Assembly: GCA_006218065.1 (NCBI GenBank)
Contig: VBWE01000024.1
Coordinates: forward strand, 20,656 to 72,111
Origin: Bacteroidota bacterium
GTDB lineage: Bacteria > Bacteroidota > Bacteroidia > Palsa-965
Length of the DNA stretch: 51,456 bases
Direction of reading: 5' to 3'
The translations under genes were made by a program, and so were the position numbers. This document shows, piece by piece, positions 38,863-47,450 of the stretch (the first letter of the stretch is position 1; every line of letters starts with the position of its first letter). The notes beneath the pieces were generated by a model. That model saw only the letters and a list, made by a program, of their open reading frames with translations, searched no databases and had not been told where the DNA came from.

Positions 38863-39663
38863 TTAAATGGTTTCAGCCTGTTGAAGCAGGTCTTTAAAAT
38901 ACTTCACCGCCAGCCTCAACCGCGACCCATACCACGAAAACATCTCCCCATCCGCCAGCAGAATTTTAGCATCCGGCAGTATGGTTTGAAAATCGGCAAT
39001 ATGTTTTTCCTTAAACGGATACGGTTCCGAAGAAAGCAGCAATACTTCCGGCGCCAGTTTTTTTATTTCTTCGGCGGTGAATTCCGGGTAACGTCCCGCA
39101 AAGCCCGTGGCGAGGTTTTCAAAACCGCAGATGTTCAGCAGGTGATCGATAAACGTATCCGGGCCCGCGCACATCCAGGGATTTTTCCAGATGAAGTACA
39201 GGCAGGGTCTTTTCTTTTTTTCCTGTCGCTGAAAATCGCGGAAGCGTGAACGGATTTCGCCGACGAGTGCGTTTGCTTTTTCTTCCCTGCCGGTCATCGC
39301 GCCGATCTGTTCCATCATCACGTACGCATCGTCCAGCGTGCGGATATCGCTCATCCACACGGTATAATCGCGCATGAGTATTTCGATCTGCTCCTGTTCG
39401 TTTTCTTCTTTGTTGCCGATGATCAAATCCGGTTTCAATCCGGCGATGCGTTCAAAATCGAGCTGCTTGGTGCCGCCCACGCGCGTTTTTTCGCGGAACC
39501 ATTTTTCGGGATGGATGCAGAATTTGGTGATGCCGATAGTTTCTTCTTCCAGGCCGAGATCGGAAAGCAATTCGGTTTGCGAAGGCACAAGTGAAATGAT
39601 ACGCTTCGGAAGTCCGGGTATAATGACTTCCCGGTTCATCTGGTCGATGAAAATCCGGCTCAT
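38863..39663 (-). CDS. Helical-backbone metal receptor / BtuF-like substrate-binding protein without signal peptide
   Basis: 266 residues with the periplasmic-binding fold of the cobalamin/siderophore class: PKRIISLVPSQTELLSDLGL near the start, GLKPDLIIGNKEEN, a long linking helix (about 115-150) and LAPEVLLLSSEPYPF. Such proteins usually sit in the periplasm and hand cobalamin or iron chelates to an ABC importer. Here the start (MSRIFIDQMNREVIIPG) has no signal sequence, and no permease or ATPase gene is adjacent. The start overlaps the upstream T9SS gene stop by 2 bp (ATGA). A cytoplasmic or separately exported role is open. Confidence 0.75.
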   Translation of the reverse strand: MSRIFIDQMNREVIIPGLPKRIISLVPSQTELLSDLGLEEETIGITKFCIHPEKWFREKTRVGGTKQLDFERIAGLKPDLIIGNKEENEQEQIEILMRDYTVWMSDIRTLDDAYVMMEQIGAMTGREEKANALVGEIRSRFRDFQRQEKKKRPCLYFIWKNPWMCAGPDTFIDHLLNICGFENLATGFAGRYPEFTAEEIKKLAPEVLLLSSEPYPFKEKHIADFQTILPDAKILLADGEMFSWYGSRLRLAVKYFKDLLQQAETI

Positions 39664-41495
39664 TGTTTCACGATCTCTTTCGAGGTATACACCGTTTGCG
39701 GTGAAGAAATTTTCAATACGTAAATGCCTTTCGAAAGCGAAGCCGCACTGAAGCTGAAACGGTTCACGCCGGTTTTCACGCGTTCGCGGAGCAGCAGTTT
39801 CACTAAGCGTCCCTGCAAATCGTACAGTGCGAAATCAACCTGCTCCTCGCGTCCGGCAGAAAAAGTCACATCAAAAATTTCCACGGAAGGATTCGGGAAA
39901 ACAGTTACATCGGTAACCGGGTTGGAGTTCACCGCAAAACCCACGTCGGCGCTGATGCCGAGTTCCGTAATCCAGGTGGAGTGGGTGTGACTGGCCTGCC
40001 CGTACATGCCGTTCATCCACACGGTTCCGGTAGTATTGTACCGGCGCTGCATGCCCGAGTAATCGCCCCAGCGCTCGTCGCCGCTGATCAGGCTGATATA
40101 ACCGAGGCCCTGTTTCACCACCGTTCTGCCCGAATACGAAGGTGTGCCGTCGCAGACTATCGCGGAAACGCCCGGCTTCACGTTCACGGAACTGTGCAGC
40201 ACGCCGATCACGGCCGTATTGTCGCCCGGGCCAATTCCCGCGTACGCAATATTCGGATAACCGTATTCGATCGTATCGCTCATGATGGTTGCGAAAAGCG
40301 AAGGCGAACTGCTCACGTTGCTGATCATGCCGTGCAGGAAAGACGCCTGGCCCATCGTGGTGTCCATCGTATTCTGCACAAACTGGATCATGTTGTTTTC
40401 AATGAAGGCGCCGAGTACGCGCGCGTCGTTGGTGGCGAGGCGGTCGGCGAATCCCTGCTGCTGCGCGTTTGCGGGAGCCCAGTACGAAACGTTCGAAACC
40501 AGCGGCTGCACGGTGATCTGCTGCCCGGGTGCGTTCATCGTATCGGTGAGGTGCACGAGGAAAATCGTATCGTTGTTCACGTCGAGATTCCGGTTCGAGA
40601 GAAAATAAATATCCGGGCCGTAAATGGTGCTGCCGCCTTTTACCGGGCAGAGGTTGCGGATGGGACGGCCGCCGAACTGGATATTGTTGTGCAGCTGCGT
40701 GCTCAGGCTGTCGCCGTTGTACCCGTCGTTTTTGTTGATCTGCCAGATGAGCGTTTCCACGAAACCGGTTTGCCAGGGCATGTTGTTCTGCAAAAGATTG
40801 ACGGTGATGAATACTTCCTGCTGCGTGATGGCGATGGCCGGGTAATCCGTCCAGTAACCGTTGTTCAGCGGGTTGCCGGGCAGTTCGTACATATTCCACG
40901 CGCCGGTGGGAACGCCGGGCTGCGAAAAACCGAGAATGATGCTGCTCGTGGAATCGGTGAAGCCGGCGAGGCAGATCAGGATGTAACGGTCATTGAGCGG
41001 ATCGTAAATCACTTTCGGATCGAATTTCGATTGCGTGTTGCCGAGAATATTCGACCAGGCGGATAATGTGGTTCCTCCAAGGTTGGTGCTGGTGGATACA
41101 TCGTATCGGAAGATATTGCTGTTCTGCACGGACACTAATTTTCCGCTGTTCGAAATCGCGATCTCGTTATCGTTCGGCGTGGAATTGCCAAACGCGTTGC
41201 CCTGGATGCTCATGCCGATGAAAGGCGCATTGGGCGCGACCATGGTGCGCTGCTGCGCGGGAAGGGTTTTCCCCGGTTTGCGATACAGGCGGTCGAGGCT
41301 GTCCTTGATCTGCGCGAGTTGATCCACGCCGCCCGGTTTGGGCATTTCGATGCACTGCAGCACGGGATCGAAATCTTCGCGCATGGTGCTTTCGTCGGCG
41401 ATGCCTGCCAGCGGGAAAGTGAATTTGCGCGATTGCTGGGCGGAAAGAAGGCCGGCGCTGAGCAGCAGGAAAAATAGTGCGGAAATGTGTTTCAT
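39660..41495 (-). CDS. Secreted protein with T9SS type A sorting domain
   Basis: 611 residues; the signal peptide is MKHISALFFLLLSAGLLSAQ. The central part (about 90-520) resembles a beta-propeller-like or WD/kelch-like extracellular domain (NGKLVSVQNSNIFRYDVST, DPKVIYDPLNDRYILI, SGDERWGDYSGMQRRYN) but I cannot assign a family. The final 85 residues are a T9SS domain (VFPNPSVEIFDVTFSAG, LYDLQGRLVKLL, LSKGIYVLKI). Its stop overlaps the ATG of the BtuF-like gene, so they are co-transcribed. The function is unknown. Confidence 0.8.
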   Translation of the reverse strand: MKHISALFFLLLSAGLLSAQQSRKFTFPLAGIADESTMREDFDPVLQCIEMPKPGGVDQLAQIKDSLDRLYRKPGKTLPAQQRTMVAPNAPFIGMSIQGNAFGNSTPNDNEIAISNSGKLVSVQNSNIFRYDVSTSTNLGGTTLSAWSNILGNTQSKFDPKVIYDPLNDRYILICLAGFTDSTSSIILGFSQPGVPTGAWNMYELPGNPLNNGYWTDYPAIAITQQEVFITVNLLQNNMPWQTGFVETLIWQINKNDGYNGDSLSTQLHNNIQFGGRPIRNLCPVKGGSTIYGPDIYFLSNRNLDVNNDTIFLVHLTDTMNAPGQQITVQPLVSNVSYWAPANAQQQGFADRLATNDARVLGAFIENNMIQFVQNTMDTTMGQASFLHGMISNVSSSPSLFATIMSDTIEYGYPNIAYAGIGPGDNTAVIGVLHSSVNVKPGVSAIVCDGTPSYSGRTVVKQGLGYISLISGDERWGDYSGMQRRYNTTGTVWMNGMYGQASHTHSTWITELGISADVGFAVNSNPVTDVTVFPNPSVEIFDVTFSAGREEQVDFALYDLQGRLVKLLLRERVKTGVNRFSFSAASLSKGIYVLKISSPQTVYTSKEIVKQ

Positions 41496-41572
41496 AACAG
41501 GAAGGTGTGAGATGCTAATTTACGAAAAAGACGGCATTGTGCGGGTTTGAGATCATTTGAAAGTATGAACTC

Positions 41573-41694
41573 TTCACCGCAGGACGTAAGGAGCGTCCTT
41601 TAAAAAGACTCAGCTAGTCGAAGTCTTAAAGACTTCGACTAGCGAAGACTCTATAAAACAAACTTTAATTACACACTCCCTGCGGTGCGGTGAA
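41573..41694. repeat. Intergenic palindromic element, copy A (GCTAGTCG core)
   Basis: Outer inverted repeats TTCACCGCA (41573-41581) and TGCGGTGAA (41686-41694) enclose a 6-bp hairpin (AGGACG...CGTCCT, 41581-41599) and a strong palindrome, GCTAGTCGAAGTC (41613-41625) with GACTTCGACTAGC (41631-41643). It lies downstream of the dus stop. The core is shared with the element at 49965. Confidence 0.85.
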
Positions 41695-41710
41695 TTTTTG
41701 GACCTTCTGA

Positions 41711-42700
41711 TCAAACACGCACTTCCGCATATCGCTCGCGGATTTCCTCGAGCGTAGCAAATAAAATTTCGAGCGATTCATTGGTGACGAGTATCATCCG
41801 GTACTCTTTGAAATTCGGAAGTCCTTTGAAGTAGTTCGTGTAATGCCGGCGCATTTCCACGATGCCGATTTTTTCACCTTTCCATTCCACCGATTTCTGG
41901 AGGTGCGTGCGGCACACGTTTACGCGGTCGTTGATGGTGGGTGCGGCGAGATGCGTTCCGGTTTTCATGAAATGCTTGATCTCGTTGAAGACCCAGGGAT
42001 AACCGATGCTTGCGCGGCCGATCATAATGCCGTCCACGCCGAAACGGTTTTTCAGTTCCAGCGCTTTTTCGGGGCTGTCCACGTCGCCGTTTCCGAAAAT
42101 GGGAATCCGGATGCGCGGATTATTTTTCACTTCACCGATCAGGGTCCAGTCGGCGCTGCCTTTGTACAGCTGCGCGCGCGTTCGGCCGTGGATGCTGAGC
42201 GCCTGCACGCCCACGTCCTGTAAACGTTCGGCCACTTCCATAATGTTGATACAACTTTCGTCCCAGCCCAGTCGCGTTTTCACCGTAACCGGCAGCCTGG
42301 TCGACTTCACCACGGCTTTCGTGAGGCGCACCATGAGGTCCACGTCTTTCAGCACGCCGGCGCCCGCACCTTTGCAGACTACTTTTTTTACCGGGCACCC
42401 GAAATTGATGTCCACCAAATCCGGGTTCACCGCATCCACGATTTCCGTCGCCATGGCCATCGCTTCTTCATCGCCTCCGAAAATCTGGATACCGACGGGC
42501 CGTTCGTAATCGAAAATGTCGAGTTTCTGTTTGCTTTTGATGGCGTGACGGATGAGTCCTTCGCTCGAAATAAACTCCGTGTACATCAGGTCGGCGCCGT
42601 GCTGCTTGCACACGAAACGGAACGGCGGATCGCTTACGTCCTCCATAGGCGCAAGGAGCAGCGGGAATTCCCCGAGTTCAATCGATCCGATTTTTACCAT
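41711..42700 (-). CDS. dusB: tRNA-dihydrouridine synthase
   Basis: An FMN enzyme that reduces uridine to dihydrouridine in tRNA D-loops; 329 residues. TIM-barrel start with FMN-binding APMEDVSDPPFR (17-28). The catalytic cysteine is Cys102 in INFGCPVKKV; VKTRLGWD, IHGRTRAQLYKG and NGDVDSPEKA follow, and GRASIGYPWVFNEI is seen near 230. The DusB subgroup assignment rests on overall pattern. The final 90 residues form the helical tRNA-binding domain. It lies upstream of the palindromic element and the T9SS gene. Confidence 0.92.
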   Translation of the reverse strand: MVKIGSIELGEFPLLLAPMEDVSDPPFRFVCKQHGADLMYTEFISSEGLIRHAIKSKQKLDIFDYERPVGIQIFGGDEEAMAMATEIVDAVNPDLVDINFGCPVKKVVCKGAGAGVLKDVDLMVRLTKAVVKSTRLPVTVKTRLGWDESCINIMEVAERLQDVGVQALSIHGRTRAQLYKGSADWTLIGEVKNNPRIRIPIFGNGDVDSPEKALELKNRFGVDGIMIGRASIGYPWVFNEIKHFMKTGTHLAAPTINDRVNVCRTHLQKSVEWKGEKIGIVEMRRHYTNYFKGLPNFKEYRMILVTNESLEILFATLEEIRERYAEVRV

Positions 42701-42760
42701 CTGTATAAAACGAAGTCTTTATTAACGTGTTAGTTCCTTTTCCCGTAAACCGCGTTACGA

Positions 42761-42922
42761 TTTTCGATTTCGGATTGCCGGTTTGCGATTTAAACGGACA
42801 CTTCGCGTCTTAGCGCCTTAGCGGTAAAAAGCGGATTACAATCTTCACCGCGAAGACACAAAGGCGCTAACGTTTACCCGAAACATAAATCGGCAATCCG
42901 CAATCGGCAATCCCAAATCGGC
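42761..42922. repeat. Heptad-repeat inverted element upstream of the CPBP gene
   Basis: The right arm has five perfect-period 7-mers: AATCGGC, AATCCGC, AATCGGC, AATCCCA, AATCGGC (42888-42922). The left arm (42761-42795) has heptads of the opposite sense (ttttcga, tttcgga, ttgccgg, tttgcga). Between them lies a second imperfect inverted pair (42801-42825 with 42845-42873, agcgccttagcggt against accgcgaagacac). The last heptad directly abuts the promoter box. Confidence 0.85.
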
Positions 42923-42923
42923 A

Positions 42924-42931
42924 TAACTTTG
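42924..42931 (+). promoter_or_regulatory. -7 box of the CPBP protease gene
   Basis: TAACTTTG matches TAnnTTTG, 27 bp upstream of the ATG at 42959. The region where a -33 box would fall is occupied by the heptad repeat, and no TTTG is visible there. Confidence 0.6.
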
Positions 42932-42958
42932 CACAAATTTACCAAAAGCGATCCGTAC

Positions 42959-43849
42959 ATGAGCGATGATATGAAAGAACCGGTTTCTTTCTGGAAGCAG
43001 ACCACGCCGGGTTTTCGTTTGTGGCTCCTGTTCCTGATGCATGTGCTGCTGATGGTGATCGTGATGGCCCTGGCGCAAACGCCCTCGCTGTCGTGGATCT
43101 CGGGCGAAGCGGGAAAAGGCTGGCCGCTCTGGCTCACGCGCCTCAGCCAGGCCTGGGTTACGGCGTTGCTCTTTGCTTTACCGGTAATGGCCCTGGCGCA
43201 TCTTTCGCCTGCGGAAAGCACCGCGATGCGCATTACCACCAAACGTCCGCAACTGCTGCTCCTGCTGCTTTCTGTGCTCATGGTGCTCACCGCCGCACCC
43301 GGCGACGACTGGGTATATGCCATAAACCGCGCGCTGCTGCCGCCCGAAGTGATCAAAGCCGAATCGGAAGGCATGGACGGCGTGGTTGAATTGCTCGCCA
43401 TGCCCGGCCCGATGGATTTGTTTTTCAACCTGCTCGTGATGGGATTTGTGACGGCGGTTTGCGAAGAACTGTTTTACCGCGGCGCAGTGCAACGGCTGAT
43501 TTTCCAGTGGTCGAAAAAACTGCATTTCGCGGTATGGATCACGGCGGCGCTTTTTGCTTTTATGCATTATAATCTCAGCGCATTTATTCCGCGCTGCCTG
43601 CTGGGCGCTTTGCTCGGTTATTTATGCGTCTGGGGCGGATCGCTCTGGCTGAGTATTGCGGCGCATTTTGCGAACAATGCTTTTTTCCTCGTTTATTATT
43701 ACTGGAGCCAGCGCAGCGAAGCAGTCGCTTCTTTTGGTTTCCCACCCTGGCTGGGACCGCTGAGCATCGGGCTTACGATTACTTTGTTGCTGGTTGTTCG
43801 CAGGCGGTACGAAAAAGGCCTGGAAACGGATACCGGCGCTTCGCAGTAA
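42959..43849 (+). CDS. CPBP-family intramembrane glutamic endopeptidase
   Basis: 296 residues, multi-pass inner-membrane protein (about seven to eight hydrophobic segments). The CPBP/Abi signature residues are present: Glu169-Glu170 and Arg174 in CEELFYRG, His203 in FMHYNLS, and His236 with Asn240 in AAHFANN. Members include CAAX-processing (Rce1-type) and bacteriocin-immunity proteases; which substrate applies here is unknown. ATG 42959 is chosen because a TTG at 42929 overlaps the promoter box. It converges on the next gene with 8 bp between stops. Confidence 0.88.
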   Translation: MSDDMKEPVSFWKQTTPGFRLWLLFLMHVLLMVIVMALAQTPSLSWISGEAGKGWPLWLTRLSQAWVTALLFALPVMALAHLSPAESTAMRITTKRPQLLLLLLSVLMVLTAAPGDDWVYAINRALLPPEVIKAESEGMDGVVELLAMPGPMDLFFNLLVMGFVTAVCEELFYRGAVQRLIFQWSKKLHFAVWITAALFAFMHYNLSAFIPRCLLGALLGYLCVWGGSLWLSIAAHFANNAFFLVYYYWSQRSEAVASFGFPPWLGPLSIGLTITLLLVVRRRYEKGLETDTGASQ

Positions 43850-43857
43850 AAGTATCC

Positions 43858-45417
43858 TTACCCGGCGCTGGCGGCAACGGGTAACGAACGCATATTCCGG
43901 TACGCTTCGGTATAATCCGTTCCGTTTACTTTCGCTTTCATCCAGGGAACAAGATCGATATCCTGGAAAGCGTTCTTCTCGAAATCATGATTCCGCAAGG
44001 ACGCTGTTTCTTCATAAATCATGTTCAAATCCGCCTGCCTGTTTTTCTTTTCGCCCGGGTATTCGAGCAGCAGGCGGATAAATTTTACCAGGCTGGTTTC
44101 AGATTTTTCCTTCCGCCCGATTTTAGCGAGATAGCGTTCGGTTGAACGGATTTCATACAGCAGCAAAACGTCGTTCCCCAATTCGTAATGTACCAGCAGG
44201 TTGAGCAGGCGCATGGAAGCAAGCAGGTCTTTGCGCAGGTCATTCCGGGCTTCGTTGATCACTTTGTTGATCCATTTCAGGGCTCCTTTCAGGTTGCCTG
44301 TGGCGAATAAAGCGGATGCGAAAGAGCAGCAGGTTTCGAGATGTACATGCGCATAGATGGCCGGTTTTTTCTGTAAAATATTTTTCCCCTGCACATCGTG
44401 CAGCAGGATAATCTCGTCGAAAAGAAAATTCCTGCTGAAATAATAAATACGGATGTTGAGCAGGAGCATGCGATGCACTTCCAGTAAAGTGGGCGACGGT
44501 GATTTTTTCAGTGTGCCGGGAATGTTCCTGAAATTTTCGTACGCTTCGAAATATGCATCGTTCCTGTTCAGCCAGATACTCACCATCATGAAATTATAAA
44601 GCGCATGGATGTATTTGCCGGTATTGGCCTGCCTGAACTCTTCGCGTTCATGCAAAAGCCGTATGCTTTTCGACAGGCTGTCGTAAACATGGGGAAGATC
44701 ATTTACCAGCTCGCCGTATTTCGAATGCATATTGTAATACGTGATTTTCGTGCAGGTAGTAAGCGGCCTGTTCTCGTCCTGCATCAGCGGGTGATCGAAT
44801 ATCGCGCGGATTTCCTGCAGTGTTTCTTCATTGCGGATATTGCCCACGCTGAATGTAATATGATAGAGCCGTTCCGCCAGCGCTTCGATCTCGACTACGT
44901 TTTTCAGGCGATCCAGGTTCGCCCGTTCTTCCCGGTGAAGGATTTCCGAACCTGCGTGACTTTCTTTCGACTGCGGATCGTTTCGCAGCAACTGCCGTTC
45001 CCAGAAAGCCAGCTGGTGCAGATACCGGTACAGCTCATGCGCTTCGATCAGGCGCCGCGTTGCCGCGATCTCCCGGCGGCAATGTTCTTTTAACCGCCTG
45101 CGGAAAAAAATTTCGATGCTGGTGAGCTTGTTGTTGATTTCCACTTCAGGTGATATTTCTTCGTGGAAAAGTCGTAACGTTTTCACCAGGTTGTTTTTCA
45201 AATAATTTTTGGTCGCCGGGAGAAGCCGTTCCGGGATAAATTTCAGCGCCTTCTTTTTCAGCTCGCTTTCATCATACGTTTTCATTCCGTCCAGCACATC
45301 AAAAAGGAGCAGGTACGTCTTCGCGTCCTTGCCGGAATGTATCCTGCTGTACTTCCGGAAAAATCCCTTTTCATTTTTCGACATCGAATGAATGATGTCA
45401 AACACGAGGTCCTGCAT
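43858..45417 (-). CDS. Uncharacterised all-helical repeat protein
   Basis: 519 residues, no signal peptide and no clear catalytic motif. Almost the whole chain is predicted helical in pairs (for example ETCCSFASALFATGNLKGAL, RMLLLNIRIYYFSRNFLFDE), suggesting a TPR-like superhelix. The start (MQDLVFDIIHSMSKNEKGFF) and FRKYSRIHSGKDAKTYLLLFD resemble a group of large Bacteroidota hypothetical proteins seen in many genomes. The function is unknown; a scaffold or regulatory role is only inferred from the fold. It is on the strand opposite to its neighbours, so it is a single-gene unit. Confidence 0.7.
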   Translation of the reverse strand: MQDLVFDIIHSMSKNEKGFFRKYSRIHSGKDAKTYLLLFDVLDGMKTYDESELKKKALKFIPERLLPATKNYLKNNLVKTLRLFHEEISPEVEINNKLTSIEIFFRRRLKEHCRREIAATRRLIEAHELYRYLHQLAFWERQLLRNDPQSKESHAGSEILHREERANLDRLKNVVEIEALAERLYHITFSVGNIRNEETLQEIRAIFDHPLMQDENRPLTTCTKITYYNMHSKYGELVNDLPHVYDSLSKSIRLLHEREEFRQANTGKYIHALYNFMMVSIWLNRNDAYFEAYENFRNIPGTLKKSPSPTLLEVHRMLLLNIRIYYFSRNFLFDEIILLHDVQGKNILQKKPAIYAHVHLETCCSFASALFATGNLKGALKWINKVINEARNDLRKDLLASMRLLNLLVHYELGNDVLLLYEIRSTERYLAKIGRKEKSETSLVKFIRLLLEYPGEKKNRQADLNMIYEETASLRNHDFEKNAFQDIDLVPWMKAKVNGTDYTEAYRNMRSLPVAASAG

Positions 45418-45610
45418 GGTTTCGATAGTTAATCGTTGTGCCGGTATTGGTGGTTTAAATATTTGATAACCAGTATATAAACAATAGCCATTCCCCTGGT
45501 TCGCTCCGCATAGTTCCGGCTTTTTGACTTGAGAAAAAGTCGGCGAAACGACATTTTTGATCCGGCAACAAGAAAGCCCCTGTTACAGTGGTTTTTTTAC
45601 CTGTTAAAAA

Positions 45611-46723
45611 ATGAAAAGAACTATCGTGTTCATGTTTTTCCTGGTATTGGGTCTCCCGGAAATCATATTTGCTCAACCGTCCTGGATTTTATCGGGAGCG
45701 CCGGTTGGCGATACCAGCACACACATGTACCCGGTAGTAAACATCAGTCCGAACATGAAACTGGTGCTTCGTCATGTTTTGCTGCAGGACAGCCTGATGG
45801 TTTATAATATGTCGGGCGCTCCGCCTGCCATGCACGTTTACCGCGTCGATCAGTTGCCTAATGTGAACTGCGGTTTGCCGGGTATGCTGGCTAATGATCG
45901 CTATTTCGGCGTATTCGTGATCGGCGGATCTTCACCGTCGTATACCGTCGATTATTTTTACAGCAACAATCCGTATGTAACGCCGGTATACGAGCCCGTC
46001 CTGGAAACGTGGATGCGTCCGACCAACGCTGATGTGGCCTGCGCGGCCTGGTCGAATATGAGTTCTACCTTATTCATGGCCGGCGATTCGCTGGTGCGGA
46101 CGGGCATGAGCGGGCGGATGGAAATTGTACTCAGCTATTCGCCAATCGTGCTGCCGGTCGACTGGCTTTCCGTAAACGCTTCGTGGTTGGGCGACGGCTG
46201 CAGCAAAACATTGGTGAACTGGCAAACCGCGAGCGAAAGCAACAGCCATCATTTTGAAGTGGAGCGTTGTTCAGACTCGGGAACCTGGGAACTCGCCGGG
46301 ACGGTAAACGGATCGGGCAACAGCAGCCAGCCGCAGGCATACGTGTTCCTGGATAATGTTCCGTTTTCTTCAGGATATTATCGCATCCGGCAGGTTGACA
46401 ACAGCGGACTGTCGACATTAAGCCCGGTTGTTTCGCTCACTTGCGGAGAAGAAAATATTTTCGGCGTGAGCGATCTTTTTCCAAATCCCTGTTCCGGCGA
46501 ATGCAGCATCAGCATAACCAGCGACAGGACAGAAACGTTGCTGCTGCAGGTTACCGATATGCGGGGGCGTATTTGCAAAAGCACGGCATGGCAGATTCAG
46601 CAAGGCGTTTCCCGGGTTCGTTTTGATGCCGGCGATTTGCAGCCCGGTTCGTATTGCCTGCATATTTCACGCGACGACGGAACAATGTGTACAAAAAAAC
46701 TGGCGGTTGTCCGCCGGGATTGA
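45611..46723 (+). CDS. Secreted protein with T9SS type A sorting domain
   Basis: 370 residues, signal peptide MKRTIVFMFFLVLGLPEIIFAQ. Residues 25-190 are not recognised. At about 185-280 there is a beta-sandwich segment typical of T9SS cargo (LVNWQTASESNSHHFEVERC, then YYRIRQVDNSGLSTLS). The final 80 residues are the sorting domain (LFPNPCSGECSISITS, VTDMRGRICKS, LQPGSYCLHIS). It has unusually many cysteines for such cargo. It lies 21 bp upstream of the LamG gene and probably shares its transcript. Confidence 0.8.
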   Translation: MKRTIVFMFFLVLGLPEIIFAQPSWILSGAPVGDTSTHMYPVVNISPNMKLVLRHVLLQDSLMVYNMSGAPPAMHVYRVDQLPNVNCGLPGMLANDRYFGVFVIGGSSPSYTVDYFYSNNPYVTPVYEPVLETWMRPTNADVACAAWSNMSSTLFMAGDSLVRTGMSGRMEIVLSYSPIVLPVDWLSVNASWLGDGCSKTLVNWQTASESNSHHFEVERCSDSGTWELAGTVNGSGNSSQPQAYVFLDNVPFSSGYYRIRQVDNSGLSTLSPVVSLTCGEENIFGVSDLFPNPCSGECSISITSDRTETLLLQVTDMRGRICKSTAWQIQQGVSRVRFDAGDLQPGSYCLHISRDDGTMCTKKLAVVRRD

Positions 46724-46744
46724 AACCAATAAAAACATGAAATC

Positions 46745-47449
46745 ATGAAATGGAAAATTCCTGCGGTCTTTTTCAGCCTGCTCATTTTCGGAACGATGCG
46801 TGCACAAATGCCGGGAGCCGGCAACTGTCTTTCATTTAACGGCATGACGGATTATGTGGATTGCGGCCTGGTAAATTTCGGGACGAGCGATTTTTCTTCG
46901 GAATGCTGGGTAAATTTTTCACTTCCTTCCCCGGGCACGCAGGGTATTATGGGCAACTGGGTACTCGGTACGCCATGGCCTTCTTATTTCTATGTTGTGT
47001 ACGGATTGCTCGGATCGACAACGCTCACGGCGGCTTTCCACAGGGACGGCCCGGCATTCAATACCTACGCTTCATGGAATACGGGCGGAACGCTTACGGG
47101 CTGGCATCATATTGCAACCGTTTACGACCGCGACGGGATGATGGAACTTTACGTTGACGGAATCCTGCGCGCTTCCGCCAGTATTGCTTTTGCGGATGGA
47201 CTGACGATCAACAGTCCCGCTCCTTTTATGATCGGCAGCCTGGGAAGCGGGGTCGCTTCTTTCTTCGGAAAAATAGACGAAGTGCGTTTGTGGACCAAAG
47301 CGCTGACGCAGGCTGAAATCCGCGACGGCATGTGCCGCAAACTGACCGGGAATGAAAACGGGCTGACCGGCTATTGGCGCTTCGACAGCGTTTCAGGAAC
47401 AACAGCCGCTGACAGCAGCCCGGCAGGAAGAACAGGAACACTGAATTAA
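46745..47449 (+). CDS. Secreted LamG-like protein without a sorting domain
   Basis: 234 residues with a signal peptide (MKWKIPAVFFSLLIFGTMRAQ). The rest is one LamG/concanavalin domain: CLSFNGMTDYVDCG, FSSECWVNFSLPSPG, GWHHIATVYDRDGMMELYVDG, GKIDEVRLWTKALTQAE and GLTGYWRFDS. It ends directly after the domain, with no T9SS C-terminal domain, unlike the LamG protein at 22907. It is therefore either periplasmic or a truncated relative. One base separates its stop from the kinase-like gene. Confidence 0.82.
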   Translation: MKWKIPAVFFSLLIFGTMRAQMPGAGNCLSFNGMTDYVDCGLVNFGTSDFSSECWVNFSLPSPGTQGIMGNWVLGTPWPSYFYVVYGLLGSTTLTAAFHRDGPAFNTYASWNTGGTLTGWHHIATVYDRDGMMELYVDGILRASASIAFADGLTINSPAPFMIGSLGSGVASFFGKIDEVRLWTKALTQAEIRDGMCRKLTGNENGLTGYWRFDSVSGTTAADSSPAGRTGTLN

Positions 47450-47450
47450 T

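Noticed and set aside
42929-42958. TTG start for the CPBP protease
   Set aside because: It overlaps the -7 box and adds ten residues with no family support; ATG 42959 is used.
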